From Actinomycetes bacterium (GTDB taxonomy: Bacteria > Actinomycetota > Actinomycetes > Propionibacteriales > Propionibacteriaceae): DNA of 8,201 nucleotides. The notes under the pieces are model-generated. The model did not search any database. It was not told the DNA's origin and saw nothing but the letters and a program-made list of their open reading frames with translations. The stretch is taken from assembly GCA_023432725.1 (NCBI GenBank), contig JAEYUH010000057.1, forward strand, positions 1-8,201, in the 5' to 3' direction. The position numbers were made by a program, and so were the translations under genes. Of this stretch, positions 1 through 6,741 are shown in pieces. Position 1 is the first letter of the stretch. Each line of letters starts with the position of its first letter.

Positions 1-3
1 AGG

Positions 4-375
4 TCAGAGGCCGTCGTCCTGACGGCGGCGCCAGCGCTCCTCCATCCGGTCCATGAAATCGCGCTCGGCTGCCTTCTTGCCGCTGCCGGAGGGCTGGTCG
101 GGGTCGGAGCCGACATGCTGCCAGGAACTGACGGCCACCACAGTGGCGGCCAGCATCACGAGGAAGCCTGCGACGCTGAGCACCGGGTGCACCTGCATGC
201 CGCCGATCAGGCAGCCGATGCCGACGAGGAAGGCGAGCCCTGCGAGGGCGGCACGACGACGATGAAGCCGACGGGTGCCGGTACCACGAAGCGTGTTGGC
301 GAGCTTGGGGTCCTCGGCCGCGAGAGCGGCTTCCATCTGTTCGAGGAGCCTCTGTTCGTCCTCAGAGAGGGCCAT
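4..375 (-). CDS. DUF3040 family small membrane protein
   Basis: A 123-residue protein of unknown function. Its N-terminus (LSEDEQRLLEQMEAAL, residues 3-18, then EDPKLANTLR at 21-30) is the signature of the actinobacterial DUF3040 family. A basic stretch (about 35-41) follows, then two hydrophobic segments at about 42-61 and 65-84 that should form a membrane hairpin. The C-terminus is hydrophilic and charged (FMDRMEERWRRR, 107-118), as is common in this family, so both ends are probably cytoplasmic. The ATG at 375-373 is preceded by AGGAGG with a 5-base gap, a strong ribosome-binding site, and the stop TGA is at 6-4. The gene lies 96 bases after mrpG on the same strand and has its own possible promoter, so it need not belong to the mrp operon. 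The family assignment is firm. No function can be given, and a link to the antiporter is not supported beyond adjacency. Confidence 0.9.
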   Translation of the reverse strand: MALSEDEQRLLEQMEAALAAEDPKLANTLRGTGTRRLHRRRAALAGLAFLVGIGCLIGGMQVHPVLSVAGFLVMLAATVVAVSSWQHVGSDPDQPSGSGKKAAERDFMDRMEERWRRRQDDGL

Positions 376-403
376 CGTCGCCTCCTGACTGTGTGGTGGA
401 CGA

Positions 404-443
404 AGTGTAGGTCAAGTCTAGGTCGCTGCCGGGCATTTCGGAA
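404..443 (-). promoter_or_regulatory. candidate promoter of the DUF3040 gene
   Basis: Reading the minus strand, a TANNNT-type -10 box, TAGACT, lies at 420-415. A weak -35-like TTCCGA lies at 443-438, 17 bases upstream. Transcription would start near 408 and leave a leader of about 33 bases containing the AGGAGG site. A second TANNNT box, TACACT (409-404), is also present but lacks a recognisable -35. The -35 match is poor, so this is a candidate only. It would allow the gene to be expressed independently of mrp. Confidence 0.3.
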
Positions 444-460
444 CTGGAACCTTACCCGGC
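428..460 (-). terminator. possible terminator hairpin after mrpG
   Basis: GCCGGG (428-433) and CCCGGC (455-460) form a perfect 6-bp inverted repeat around a 21-base loop. The repeat begins 11 bases after the mrpG stop codon. No T-run follows on the minus strand, and the loop is long. It could act as a U-less actinobacterial terminator for the mrp operon. It also overlaps the suggested -35 of the next gene, so the two readings compete. Such short GC-rich repeats also arise by chance in DNA of this composition. Confidence 0.3.
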
Positions 461-471
461 TTGGGCGGGGT

Positions 472-852
472 TCACTCCCGCGGCGGGAAGTCCCCGCCCG
501 GCTGCTCCTGATCGGCCGCGGTGTCGGTGGCGAGCTCGTCGATGGCGGCGTGCTCGGCGTCCCACTGCCCGTCGCGGTAGGCGGTCCGCGACACCAGATG
601 GCCGGAGACCGGAGCGGTCAGGATCTGCAGCACGACGGCAAGCCCGAGCAGGGTGAACGCCTTCCAGTCCCGCAGGCTCAACGTCACACCGACCAGGACG
701 AGGATCAGGCCGAACACGGACGGCTTGGTCGCGGCGTGCATCCGGGTCATCACGTCGGGGAAGCGCACCAGCCCCACCGCGGCGGCGAGGCAGAAGAACG
801 CACCGATGGCCAGCACTATCGCCCCGGCGAGATCGAAGATCTGCTCAGTCAT
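472..852 (-). CDS. mrpG: Na+/H+ antiporter subunit MrpG (MnhG/PhaG)
   Basis: Small membrane subunit of the Mrp cation/proton antiporter, 126 residues from the chosen start. The family hallmark GLVRFPDVMTRMHAATKP is at residues 27-44. It is followed by a hydrophobic helix (about 46-60) and the second conserved block, LLGLAVVLQILTAPVSGHL (about 68-86). A first helix spans about 7-28, giving three membrane segments in all. Residues from about 88 form a hydrophilic, mostly acidic tail, longer than in minimal family members. Two in-frame ATGs are possible, at 864-862 and 852-850. The second is chosen because GGAG lies 3 bases before it, whereas the first has no usable upstream site. The first would add four residues (MVEP) and give 130 residues. 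Either start overlaps the end of mrpF (by 8 or 20 bases), so translation is probably coupled. It is the last gene of the operon. Subunit identity is secure and the exact start is not. Confidence 0.93.
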   Translation of the reverse strand: MTEQIFDLAGAIVLAIGAFFCLAAAVGLVRFPDVMTRMHAATKPSVFGLILVLVGVTLSLRDWKAFTLLGLAVVLQILTAPVSGHLVSRTAYRDGQWDAEHAAIDELATDTAADQEQPGGDFPPRE

Positions 853-1159
853 CGGCTCCACCATCCTGCCGGGACTGCCGCCGGTCGAACCTGCGGCGGA
901 TGGTGGACGGCGAGGCGATCAGCCGGGCGACGCCCACGGCGGCGCTGAAGCCGACAAGGGAGAGCCCGAGCAGGATCGGCAGGCCGGTGGTGTTGTCGGC
1001 CAGCACCGAGTACAAGCCGACCGCGGCGATCACGATGGCTACCACCACGTCGCCCGCCACGATCCGGTCGAGCGCCGTCGGCCCCTGGACCAGCCGCCAG
1101 AGCACGAGGCAGGCGGCCAGCGCGAGCATCACGGCGGCCGCCCCGATCGCGATCATCAT
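845..1159 (-). CDS. mrpF: Na+/H+ antiporter subunit MrpF (MnhF/PhaF)
   Basis: A 104-residue membrane subunit of the Mrp antiporter with three predicted helices (about 3-21, 37-53, 58-80). The conserved motif RLVQGPTALDRIVAGD (22-37) carries the Arg/Asp residues (D31, R32, D37) typical of MrpF, which resemble those needed for MrpF function in Bacillus. The C-terminal tail starts with an Arg-rich run (six Arg within 88-97) and ends in a short acidic stretch. Two adjacent ATGs could start it (1159-1157 or 1156-1154). The first is preferred because AAGGGGG ends 7 bases upstream and the codon overlaps the mrpE stop in an ATGA arrangement. Fifth cistron of the operon. Confidence 0.94.
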   Translation of the reverse strand: MMIAIGAAAVMLALAACLVLWRLVQGPTALDRIVAGDVVVAIVIAAVGLYSVLADNTTGLPILLGLSLVGFSAAVGVARLIASPSTIRRRFDRRQSRQDGGADD

Positions 1160-1740
1160 CGGCGCACCCCCTTGCGGCGCTCGGCGGCCCGCACGTCTGC
1201 CGCCTGCACCTCGTGGTCGCTGCCGAAGGCGCGAATCACTCGCTCCTCGATCTGGAGGGCATGGCTGCGCTGGTGACGGACGGCGCGGGCGTCCGGCAGG
1301 TCGAAGACGTGCAGGTAGAGCAACCGTGGCCGGCGGACCGTCTCGACGACCAGCGTGCCGGGGACGACGGAGATCAGTTCGGCGACCGCCACCTGGTACA
1401 GGTCGCTGTTGCTGGCCAGCCGCACCTTCACGATGCCGGGCCGGATGTTCAGCCTCGGCCGCAGCGCCACGGCGGCGAGCTGTACCGAGGCGACGGCGAG
1501 GTCGCGCAACTGGGCGAGGACCAGGCGCACCACGCCCCACAGCCGAACCCTGCCGTAGTAACGGATCGGGGCCAGCCAGAACACGACGGTCACCAGCCAG
1601 CCCAGCACCAGCCCGTACAGGATGTTCAGCAGCGACGCCTCGCCCCACAGCAGGACCCACACGACGGCCAGCAGCAGTACGGCCCGCCACTGCAGCCGCC
1701 AGCGCAGCACGGAGCGCAGGCGCCGGTTGGCCTCACTCAT
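1156..1740 (-). CDS. mrpE: Na+/H+ antiporter subunit MrpE (MnhE/PhaE)
   Basis: A 194-residue subunit of the Mrp antiporter. After a basic N-terminus (Arg at 6, 7, 9, 13, 15 and 19) come two hydrophobic segments at about 20-35 and 38-57, then a cytoplasmic domain with a further amphipathic/hydrophobic stretch at about 67-93. The family block is visible: RPGIVKVRL (100-108), then SDLYQVAVAELISVVPGTLVV (112-132), with LLYLHVFDL at 140-148. The C-terminus from about 150 is hydrophilic and ends in a basic cluster (ERRKGVRR, 187-194). The ATG overlaps the mrpD stop by one base (TGATG), with GGGAGG about 6 bases upstream. By family knowledge MrpE is needed for full activity or assembly, and some systems tolerate its loss. 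Length is somewhat above the roughly 160 residues of Bacillus MrpE, because of the end extensions. Confidence 0.95.
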   Translation of the reverse strand: MSEANRRLRSVLRWRLQWRAVLLLAVVWVLLWGEASLLNILYGLVLGWLVTVVFWLAPIRYYGRVRLWGVVRLVLAQLRDLAVASVQLAAVALRPRLNIRPGIVKVRLASNSDLYQVAVAELISVVPGTLVVETVRRPRLLYLHVFDLPDARAVRHQRSHALQIEERVIRAFGSDHEVQAADVRAAERRKGVRR

Positions 1741-3260
1741 CAGCCACCTCCCAGGACGCTTGCCAGGTAGCTGCCGTCCAGCAGCGCCGCCGCCGACCGG
1801 CTGACGTAGCGGTACATCGGGCCGGCCGCCACGGTGAACGCCGTGGCGAGCGCCATCAGCCCGACCGTGGAGCCGACCATCAGCCCCGGCAGCGCCGAGC
1901 CGATCGCCGGGTCCTTGAACCGCCGCAGGTTGCGCACCGTCCGCTCGGGCACCTCGCCCCAGAAGGCCCGTGCCCAGACCTTCGCCATCGCGTAGAGGGT
2001 CAGCAGCGAGGTGAGCACGCTGCCGGCCACCAGCGCCCAGGCCATCGGGGTGTTCGCCTCGACACCGGCCTGGAGCAGCGAGAGCTTGGCGATGAAGCCG
2101 GAGAACGGCGGGATGCCGGCCAGGTTCATCGCCGGGATGAAGAACATGACGCCGAGGATCGGCACTACCTTGGCCAGCCCGCCCAGCCGGTCGAGGCTGG
2201 TGGCCGCACCCACCCGCTCGATCAGGCCGGCGACCAGGAACAGGGTGCACTGGATGGTGATGTGGTGGGCGGCGTAGAAGATCGCGCCGGCGTAGCCGCC
2301 GCGGGAGGCGAGCGAGATGCCGAAGACCATGAACCCGATGTGGCTGACCAGGGTGAACGAGAGCAGACGTTTGACCTCGACCTGCGCGATCGCCCCGAGG
2401 ATACCGATCACCATCGTGGCCAGGCCGACCACGCCGAGCAGCTCGGTGAGCGTCGAGTCGGGGAACAGCAGGGTCTGCGTCCGGATGATGGCATAGACGC
2501 CGACCTTGGTGAGCAGGCCCGCGAACACCGCGGTCACAGGGGCAGGGGCGGTCGGGTAGGAGTGCGGCAGCCAGGCCGACAGCGGGAAGACCGCCGCCTT
2601 GATCGAGAAGACCCCGAGCAGCAGGAACTGCAGCACCCCCTGCACCTCGACCGGCAGCTCGGCCAGCCGGACCGCCAGCTGCGCCATGTTCACGGTGCCG
2701 GTCGCCGCGTAGACCATCGCCAGCGCGATCAGGAACAGCGACGACGAGACCAGGTTCACCACGACGTAGACCGACCCCGCGCGGATCCGGTCCCTGGTGC
2801 CGCCCATCGTCAGCAGGACGTAGGAGGCGAACAGCAGCAGCTCGAAGCTGACGAACAGGTTGAACAGGTCACCGGTGAGGAAGGCGTTGGAGACGCCGGC
2901 CACCAGCAGCAGGAAGGTCGGGTGGAAGATCGACACGGGGGTCTCCCGGCGGATCTCGTCTTCGTCCTGGCCCGTGGAGTAGACCAGCACCGCAAGCGAG
3001 ACGAGCGCAGCGACGAGCAGCATCAGTGCCGCCAGCCGGTCTGCCACCAGGACGATGCCCAGCGGCACCGGCCAGTCCCCCACCCAGAGCACCAGCGTCT
3101 GGCTGTCGGTCAGCCAGACCAGCACTCCCGCCACCACCGACACCGCCGCCACCGCAGTGATCGAGATCGCGCGTTGCACGACGGGGTGCCGACCCGCGAG
3201 GAAGGTGGTCGCAGCGCCCAGCAGACACAACAGCACCGGGACGGCGAGCAGGTTGTTCAT
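1740..3260 (-). CDS. mrpD: Na+/H+ antiporter subunit MrpD (MnhD/PhaD), complex I NuoL/M/N-like
   Basis: A 506-residue polytopic membrane protein of the proton-conducting antiporter family, about the usual MrpD length. The core antiporter domain spans about 125-420. Visible functional residues are E140 in DLFNLFVSFELLLFASY (131-147), K221 in FSIKAAVFPLSAWLPHSY (218-235), K252 in LLTKVGVYA, K297 in VEVKRLLSF, H332-H333, and K392 in GFIAKLSLLQAGVE. E140 and K221 match the essential Glu and Lys of Bacillus MrpD. At the position where the paralogous MrpA has K334 (HALFKATLF), this protein has Q337 (HHITIQCTLF). The ATG at 3260-3258 overlaps the mrpC stop as ATGA. The ribosome-binding site is weak (GGTGAG close to the start), which suggests reliance on translational coupling. 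Together with MrpA it supplies the ion-translocating channels of the complex. Confidence 0.97.
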   Translation of the reverse strand: MNNLLAVPVLLCLLGAATTFLAGRHPVVQRAISITAVAAVSVVAGVLVWLTDSQTLVLWVGDWPVPLGIVLVADRLAALMLLVAALVSLAVLVYSTGQDEDEIRRETPVSIFHPTFLLLVAGVSNAFLTGDLFNLFVSFELLLFASYVLLTMGGTRDRIRAGSVYVVVNLVSSSLFLIALAMVYAATGTVNMAQLAVRLAELPVEVQGVLQFLLLGVFSIKAAVFPLSAWLPHSYPTAPAPVTAVFAGLLTKVGVYAIIRTQTLLFPDSTLTELLGVVGLATMVIGILGAIAQVEVKRLLSFTLVSHIGFMVFGISLASRGGYAGAIFYAAHHITIQCTLFLVAGLIERVGAATSLDRLGGLAKVVPILGVMFFIPAMNLAGIPPFSGFIAKLSLLQAGVEANTPMAWALVAGSVLTSLLTLYAMAKVWARAFWGEVPERTVRNLRRFKDPAIGSALPGLMVGSTVGLMALATAFTVAAGPMYRYVSRSAAALLDGSYLASVLGGG

Positions 3261-3685
3261 TCGCTCACCACATCCTCACCGGTATCGCTGAACTGGATCT
3301 CCTCGTAGCTCTCCGAGGTGCTGTCCGCCCGGGCCAGGACCCGGATCCTGGCATCCTCGATGTCGTCCTGCACCTCGTCGTGGCCGTTGATCTGGAAGCT
3401 GCGGTAGGCCATCGTCATGACGAAGGCCGCCACCGACAAGGTGATCACGATCGCGGTCAGCACCATCGCCTGCGGCAGCGGGTCGCTCATCGCACCCTTG
3501 TCGGTCATGCCGATGATCGGCGGGCCGCCCGCCGGACCGGAGGCGACGAGGAAGAGGACGCTGACGCCATTGCTCGCCATCACGACGCCGACCAGGATGC
3601 GGCTCAGCGAGCGCTCGGAGATGAGGTAGAGCCCGCAGGCGATCAGGACGCCGGCGACGATCGCCAGGGTGAGGTTCGCGGGCAT
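3257..3685 (-). CDS. mrpC: Na+/H+ antiporter subunit MrpC (MnhC/PhaC), NuoK-like
   Basis: A 142-residue membrane subunit homologous to NuoK of complex I. It has three hydrophobic segments (about 4-22, 29-49, 72-94). The conserved loop and third helix, DPLPQAMVLTAIVITLSVAAF (about 68-88), is diagnostic for MrpC, as is the SERSLSRILVGVVMASNGVS region (23-42). Bacillus MrpC is about 113 residues. The extra length here is a C-terminal tail (about 98-142) with 14 Asp/Glu and only three Arg. The ATG at 3685-3683 overlaps the mrpA stop by one base (TGATG), with GAGGTGG 5 bases upstream. An open frame continues upstream of this ATG, but it runs antisense-frame to mrpA coding and lacks family similarity, so the start at 3685 is secure. 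Confidence 0.96.
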   Translation of the reverse strand: MPANLTLAIVAGVLIACGLYLISERSLSRILVGVVMASNGVSVLFLVASGPAGGPPIIGMTDKGAMSDPLPQAMVLTAIVITLSVAAFVMTMAYRSFQINGHDEVQDDIEDARIRVLARADSTSESYEEIQFSDTGEDVVSE

Positions 3686-6612
3686 CAGGTCCACCTCACC
3701 CCGGGTGCGGCGCGGGTCGACTCCGGCTCGGGCGCGGGCGCCAGTTCCTCCCGCTCGTGGGCGTCGATCCCGGCGCCGAGGCTGCGCCCGAGGTCGACCA
3801 TCATGCCGACCACCACCAGGTAGACACCGAGGTCGAAGACCGTGGAGGACACCAGGTGGATCTCGCCGAGCAGCGTCCAGGTACCGCCCCACGGCAACGC
3901 GATCGACTCCCACCCAGGCACGGTGAGGTACACCTCGAAGCTCTGGAAGATGGTCCCGCCGACGAGGGCCGGCACCACGGCGGCGCCGACCGCGAGCACC
4001 AGCCCCGCACCGAGGATCACGCCGGCGGGCAGCGGCACCGCCTCGTCGAGTTCGTGGCCGCCGGCGGCGAGGTAGCGGATCAGCAGCGCGGTGCCGGCGA
4101 CGAGGCCCCCGGCGAAACCGCCGCCCGGCAGGTTGTGCCCGGCCACCAGCAGGTACACCGAGACCACGATCATCACACCGAACAGCAGCCGGGTCACCAC
4201 CTCGAAGATCAGCGACCTGGCCTGGCGCGGCAGCAGTCGGCTGCCGGCCAGCCATCCCTCCAGCTTGCCGTCGGGCAGCGCCGGCGGACGTCGCAGCCTG
4301 CCGGCGCGGCCGCGCAGGAAGATCAGGCTCGCCACCCCCGTGGCGGCGATGCTGAGCACGGCGATCTCGCCGATGGTGTCCCAGGCCCGGGTGTCGACCA
4401 GCACGACGTTGACGATGTTGTTGCCGTACCCGTAGGTGTAGGCGAGCTCCTGGAGCGGGTCGGACACCGGGGCGGCCGACCGCGACCCGAGCGCCAGGAT
4501 CGCCAGCAGGGTGACCGCGAGCCCGGTGGCCGCCGCGATCACCACCCGCCACCAGCGGGCCGATTGCAGCGGTCGCTCGGTGAAGTACTTCGGCAGCTTG
4601 CGCAGCACCAGCAGGAACACCAGCAGCGAGATGGTCTCGACAAGGATCTGGGTCAGCGCCAGGTCGGGCGCACCGTGGATCAGGAACAACAAGGCGGTGC
4701 CGTACCCGGTGACCCCCAGCAGCAGGACGGCGCGCAGCCTGCCGCGTGAGGTGGCCACCATGAAGGCGGCGACGATCATCACCCCGCCGACCAGGAGCTG
4801 CCCCCAGTGGTCGGCGAGGTACACCGCAGGCCACTGCTGGACGCCGGCCAGGCCGTAGAAGATGAGGCCGGTGATCACCACGAGGATGGTCGCGACGTAG
4901 GAGGCGAGCGAGCCGCGCTGGGTGCGGCCCGTCACCTCGACAGCCAGCCGGTCCAGCCGGGCCATCGTCACCCGGTAGGTGTCGGCCGCGGCAGGCACTT
5001 TCGGGAAGGTGTGCTGGACGGCGGCGATCCGCTCCCGCTGCCAGAACAGCACCGCGCCGCCGGCGATGGCCACCAGGGAGGCCGCCAGCGGCAACCCCCA
5101 GGAGGGCAGCAGCGTGAGGCCGTGGCCGGGCTCGCCGTCCGGCAGCGTCTCGGCGTAGCTGGAGAACACCTCCGTCAGCGGGCCACCCAGGAACCCGGCC
5201 GCCAGCACGGTCAGCCCCAGCACCACGGGCGCCGCGACGAAGCCGAGCGCCGGACGGTGCGCCGGCTCGGTGTCGGCGAGGCCGGGCTTCCTGCCGAAGG
5301 CTCCCCACCAGAACCGCAGCGTGTAGGCGACGGTCAGCGCCGAGCCGAGGACGATGGTCACGGTCAGCAGCCAGGCCGGCAGCGGAGCCACCCCGATACC
5401 GTCGCCGGTCAGCGCGAGGTTGGTGATCGCCTCAAGCCCTGCCTCCTTGGCGGTGAAGCCGAGGGTCGGGGGGATGCCCGCCATCGCAGCCCCCGCTATC
5501 GCGGCCACCGTCGCGGTGACCGGCATCGCGCGGGACAGCCCGCTCAACTCGGTGATCTGGCGGGTGCCGGTTGAGTGGTCGACCACGCCGACGACGAGGA
5601 ACAGGGTGGCCTTGAACAGGGCGTGGGCCACCACCATCGCCAGGCCGCCGAGCGCGGCGGCCTGCGTCCCTGTGCCCAGCAGCAGGACGAGGAAGCCGAG
5701 TTGGCTCACGGTGCCGTAGGCGAGCAGCAGCTTGAGGTCGTCCTGGCGCAGCGCACGCCACCCGCCCAGGAACAGGGTGAGCGCACCGAGCCCGCCGACC
5801 AGGGGCCGCCAGCCGGGAACCTCCGCCATGATCGGGGCGAGCAGCGCGACGAGGTAGACGCCGGCCTTCACCATGGCCGCGGCGTGCAGGTAGGCCGACA
5901 CCGGCGTCGGGGCCGCCATGGCACCGGGCAACCAGAAGTGGAACGGCACCAGCGCGGACTTGCTCAGCGCGCCGACAAGGATCAGCAGCCCTGACACGGT
6001 CAGCGCGGGGCCTGATGGTGGGGCGGCGAGGATCGCCTGCAGGCTGAAGGTGCTGGCCGCGGTGCCCAGGGTCAAGAACCCCACCAGCATCGCCAGGCCG
6101 CCGGTGGTGGTGACGATCAGCGCCGTCAGGGCCGCCGACCGGTTCGCCCGCCGGGTCGGGTCGTGCGCAATCAGCAGGTAGGAGAACACCGTGGTGAGTT
6201 CCCAGAACACGTACAGGACGATCAGGTCGTCGCTGGTGACCAGACCGAGCATGACGCCTGCGAAGGCGGTCAGCAGCGCCACCGGACGGGTCTGCGGCGG
6301 GTCGTCGGCGAAGTACCACCGGCAGTAGAGCAGGATCAGCGAGCCGATGCCGGTCACGATCAGGGCCAGCACCCACTGCAACAGGCCGAGGTGGAAGGAG
6401 AGCTGCACGCCGAGGTCTTCGATCCACGCGTAGCGCTCGACGACCGCGCCGCCGTCCAGCACCACCGGCGCGACGCTCACCAGCCAGCCGAAGGCCACAG
6501 CCGGGACCACCGCCGCCGCCAGGAAGGCACGTTGCCCCAGCCATCGGGTGAGCAGCGGTGCAGCGATCGCCAGCAGAAGATGGGCCGCGACCAGTCCCAG
6601 CAGAACCGACAC
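3685..6612 (-). CDS. mrpA: Na+/H+ antiporter subunit A with fused MrpB domain (MrpA-MrpB)
   Basis: A 975-residue membrane protein combining MrpA and MrpB. Residues 1 to about 500 form the NuoL-like antiporter core. It includes E138 in VLYVFWELTTVFSYLL (132-147), K218 and H225 in LSKSALVPFHFWLPGAM (216-232), H243 and K249 in YLHAAAMVKAGVYL, K294 in DDLKLLLAYGTVSQLGF, K334 in HALFKATLFLV, and K389 in GFTAKEAGLE. Residues about 605-675 are the MbhD/DUF4040 region (HGAPDLALTQILVETISLL, 646-664, with D650 and E659). Residues about 690-770 are the MbhE-like part, with D740, D745 and E749 (VDTRAWDTIGEI). Residues about 803-945 are the MnhB domain, marked by VAGHNLPGGGFAGGLVAG (823-840). The length equals a Bacillus MrpA (about 800) plus MrpB (about 140), with no stop between them. 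First gene of the operon, directly overlapping mrpC. The listed GTG start is buried in the Shine-Dalgarno sequence, and the true start may lie a few codons downstream. Confidence 0.96.
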   Translation of the reverse strand: MSVLLGLVAAHLLLAIAAPLLTRWLGQRAFLAAAVVPAVAFGWLVSVAPVVLDGGAVVERYAWIEDLGVQLSFHLGLLQWVLALIVTGIGSLILLYCRWYFADDPPQTRPVALLTAFAGVMLGLVTSDDLIVLYVFWELTTVFSYLLIAHDPTRRANRSAALTALIVTTTGGLAMLVGFLTLGTAASTFSLQAILAAPPSGPALTVSGLLILVGALSKSALVPFHFWLPGAMAAPTPVSAYLHAAAMVKAGVYLVALLAPIMAEVPGWRPLVGGLGALTLFLGGWRALRQDDLKLLLAYGTVSQLGFLVLLLGTGTQAAALGGLAMVVAHALFKATLFLVVGVVDHSTGTRQITELSGLSRAMPVTATVAAIAGAAMAGIPPTLGFTAKEAGLEAITNLALTGDGIGVAPLPAWLLTVTIVLGSALTVAYTLRFWWGAFGRKPGLADTEPAHRPALGFVAAPVVLGLTVLAAGFLGGPLTEVFSSYAETLPDGEPGHGLTLLPSWGLPLAASLVAIAGGAVLFWQRERIAAVQHTFPKVPAAADTYRVTMARLDRLAVEVTGRTQRGSLASYVATILVVITGLIFYGLAGVQQWPAVYLADHWGQLLVGGVMIVAAFMVATSRGRLRAVLLLGVTGYGTALLFLIHGAPDLALTQILVETISLLVFLLVLRKLPKYFTERPLQSARWWRVVIAAATGLAVTLLAILALGSRSAAPVSDPLQELAYTYGYGNNIVNVVLVDTRAWDTIGEIAVLSIAATGVASLIFLRGRAGRLRRPPALPDGKLEGWLAGSRLLPRQARSLIFEVVTRLLFGVMIVVSVYLLVAGHNLPGGGFAGGLVAGTALLIRYLAAGGHELDEAVPLPAGVILGAGLVLAVGAAVVPALVGGTIFQSFEVYLTVPGWESIALPWGGTWTLLGEIHLVSSTVFDLGVYLVVVGMMVDLGRSLGAGIDAHEREELAPAPEPESTRAAPGVRWT

Positions 6613-6618
6613 CTCCTC
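6611..6618 (-). promoter_or_regulatory. ribosome-binding site of mrpA overlapping its annotated GTG
   Basis: The minus strand reads GAGGAGGT at 6618-6611, an excellent Shine-Dalgarno match. The only conventional in-frame start nearby, GTG at 6612-6610, overlaps it, which leaves no spacer. No ATG, GTG or TTG occurs upstream in frame before the TGA at 6657-6655. A CTG at 6603-6601 lies 7 bases downstream of the site, an ideal distance, and would remove only three residues. Confidence 0.6.
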
Positions 6619-6711
6619 AGGTGGTATGCGGGGACAGGCGGGTACGGGCGGACGTCAGCGCGACGGCGTCAGTTGCCCGGGTCCGGCGATCCCGTGGTCA
6701 CTCACGCACGC

Positions 6712-6741
6712 AGCCTATCGGGTGCACCAAGGCCTGCTGCA
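6712..6741 (-). promoter_or_regulatory. candidate promoter of the mrp operon
   Basis: TAGGCT (minus strand 6717-6712) fits the actinobacterial TANNNT -10 consensus. TGCAGC (6741-6736) lies 18 bases upstream as a poor -35. A start near 6705 would give a leader of about 93 bases before mrpA. The spacer contains most of the inverted repeat at 6719-6745, so a regulator binding there could block RNA polymerase. The evidence is consensus matching only. Confidence 0.3.

Noticed and set aside
900..3308. Long plus-strand open frame of about 800 codons opposite mrpD, mrpE and mrpF
   Set aside because: Its product is a low-complexity mix of Arg, Gln, Asp, His and Gly with no recognisable domain or membrane pattern. 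It lies wholly antisense to three well-identified genes. Such frames are expected opposite GC-rich coding DNA.
3757..4749. Plus-strand open frame of 330 codons opposite mrpA
   Set aside because: Same His/Gln/Asp/Arg-rich shadow composition, no family motif, and antisense to conserved MrpA/MrpB domains.
3686..5308. Minus-strand open frame running upstream from mrpC within mrpA
   Set aside because: This part is mrpA read in another frame and is Arg/Gly/Ala/Pro-rich without motifs. Only the portion from the ATG at 3685 has MrpC similarity.
5432..6544. Second-frame minus-strand open frame inside mrpA
   Set aside because: It overlaps the conserved antiporter core in a different frame, and its product has no hydrophobic helices or known motif.
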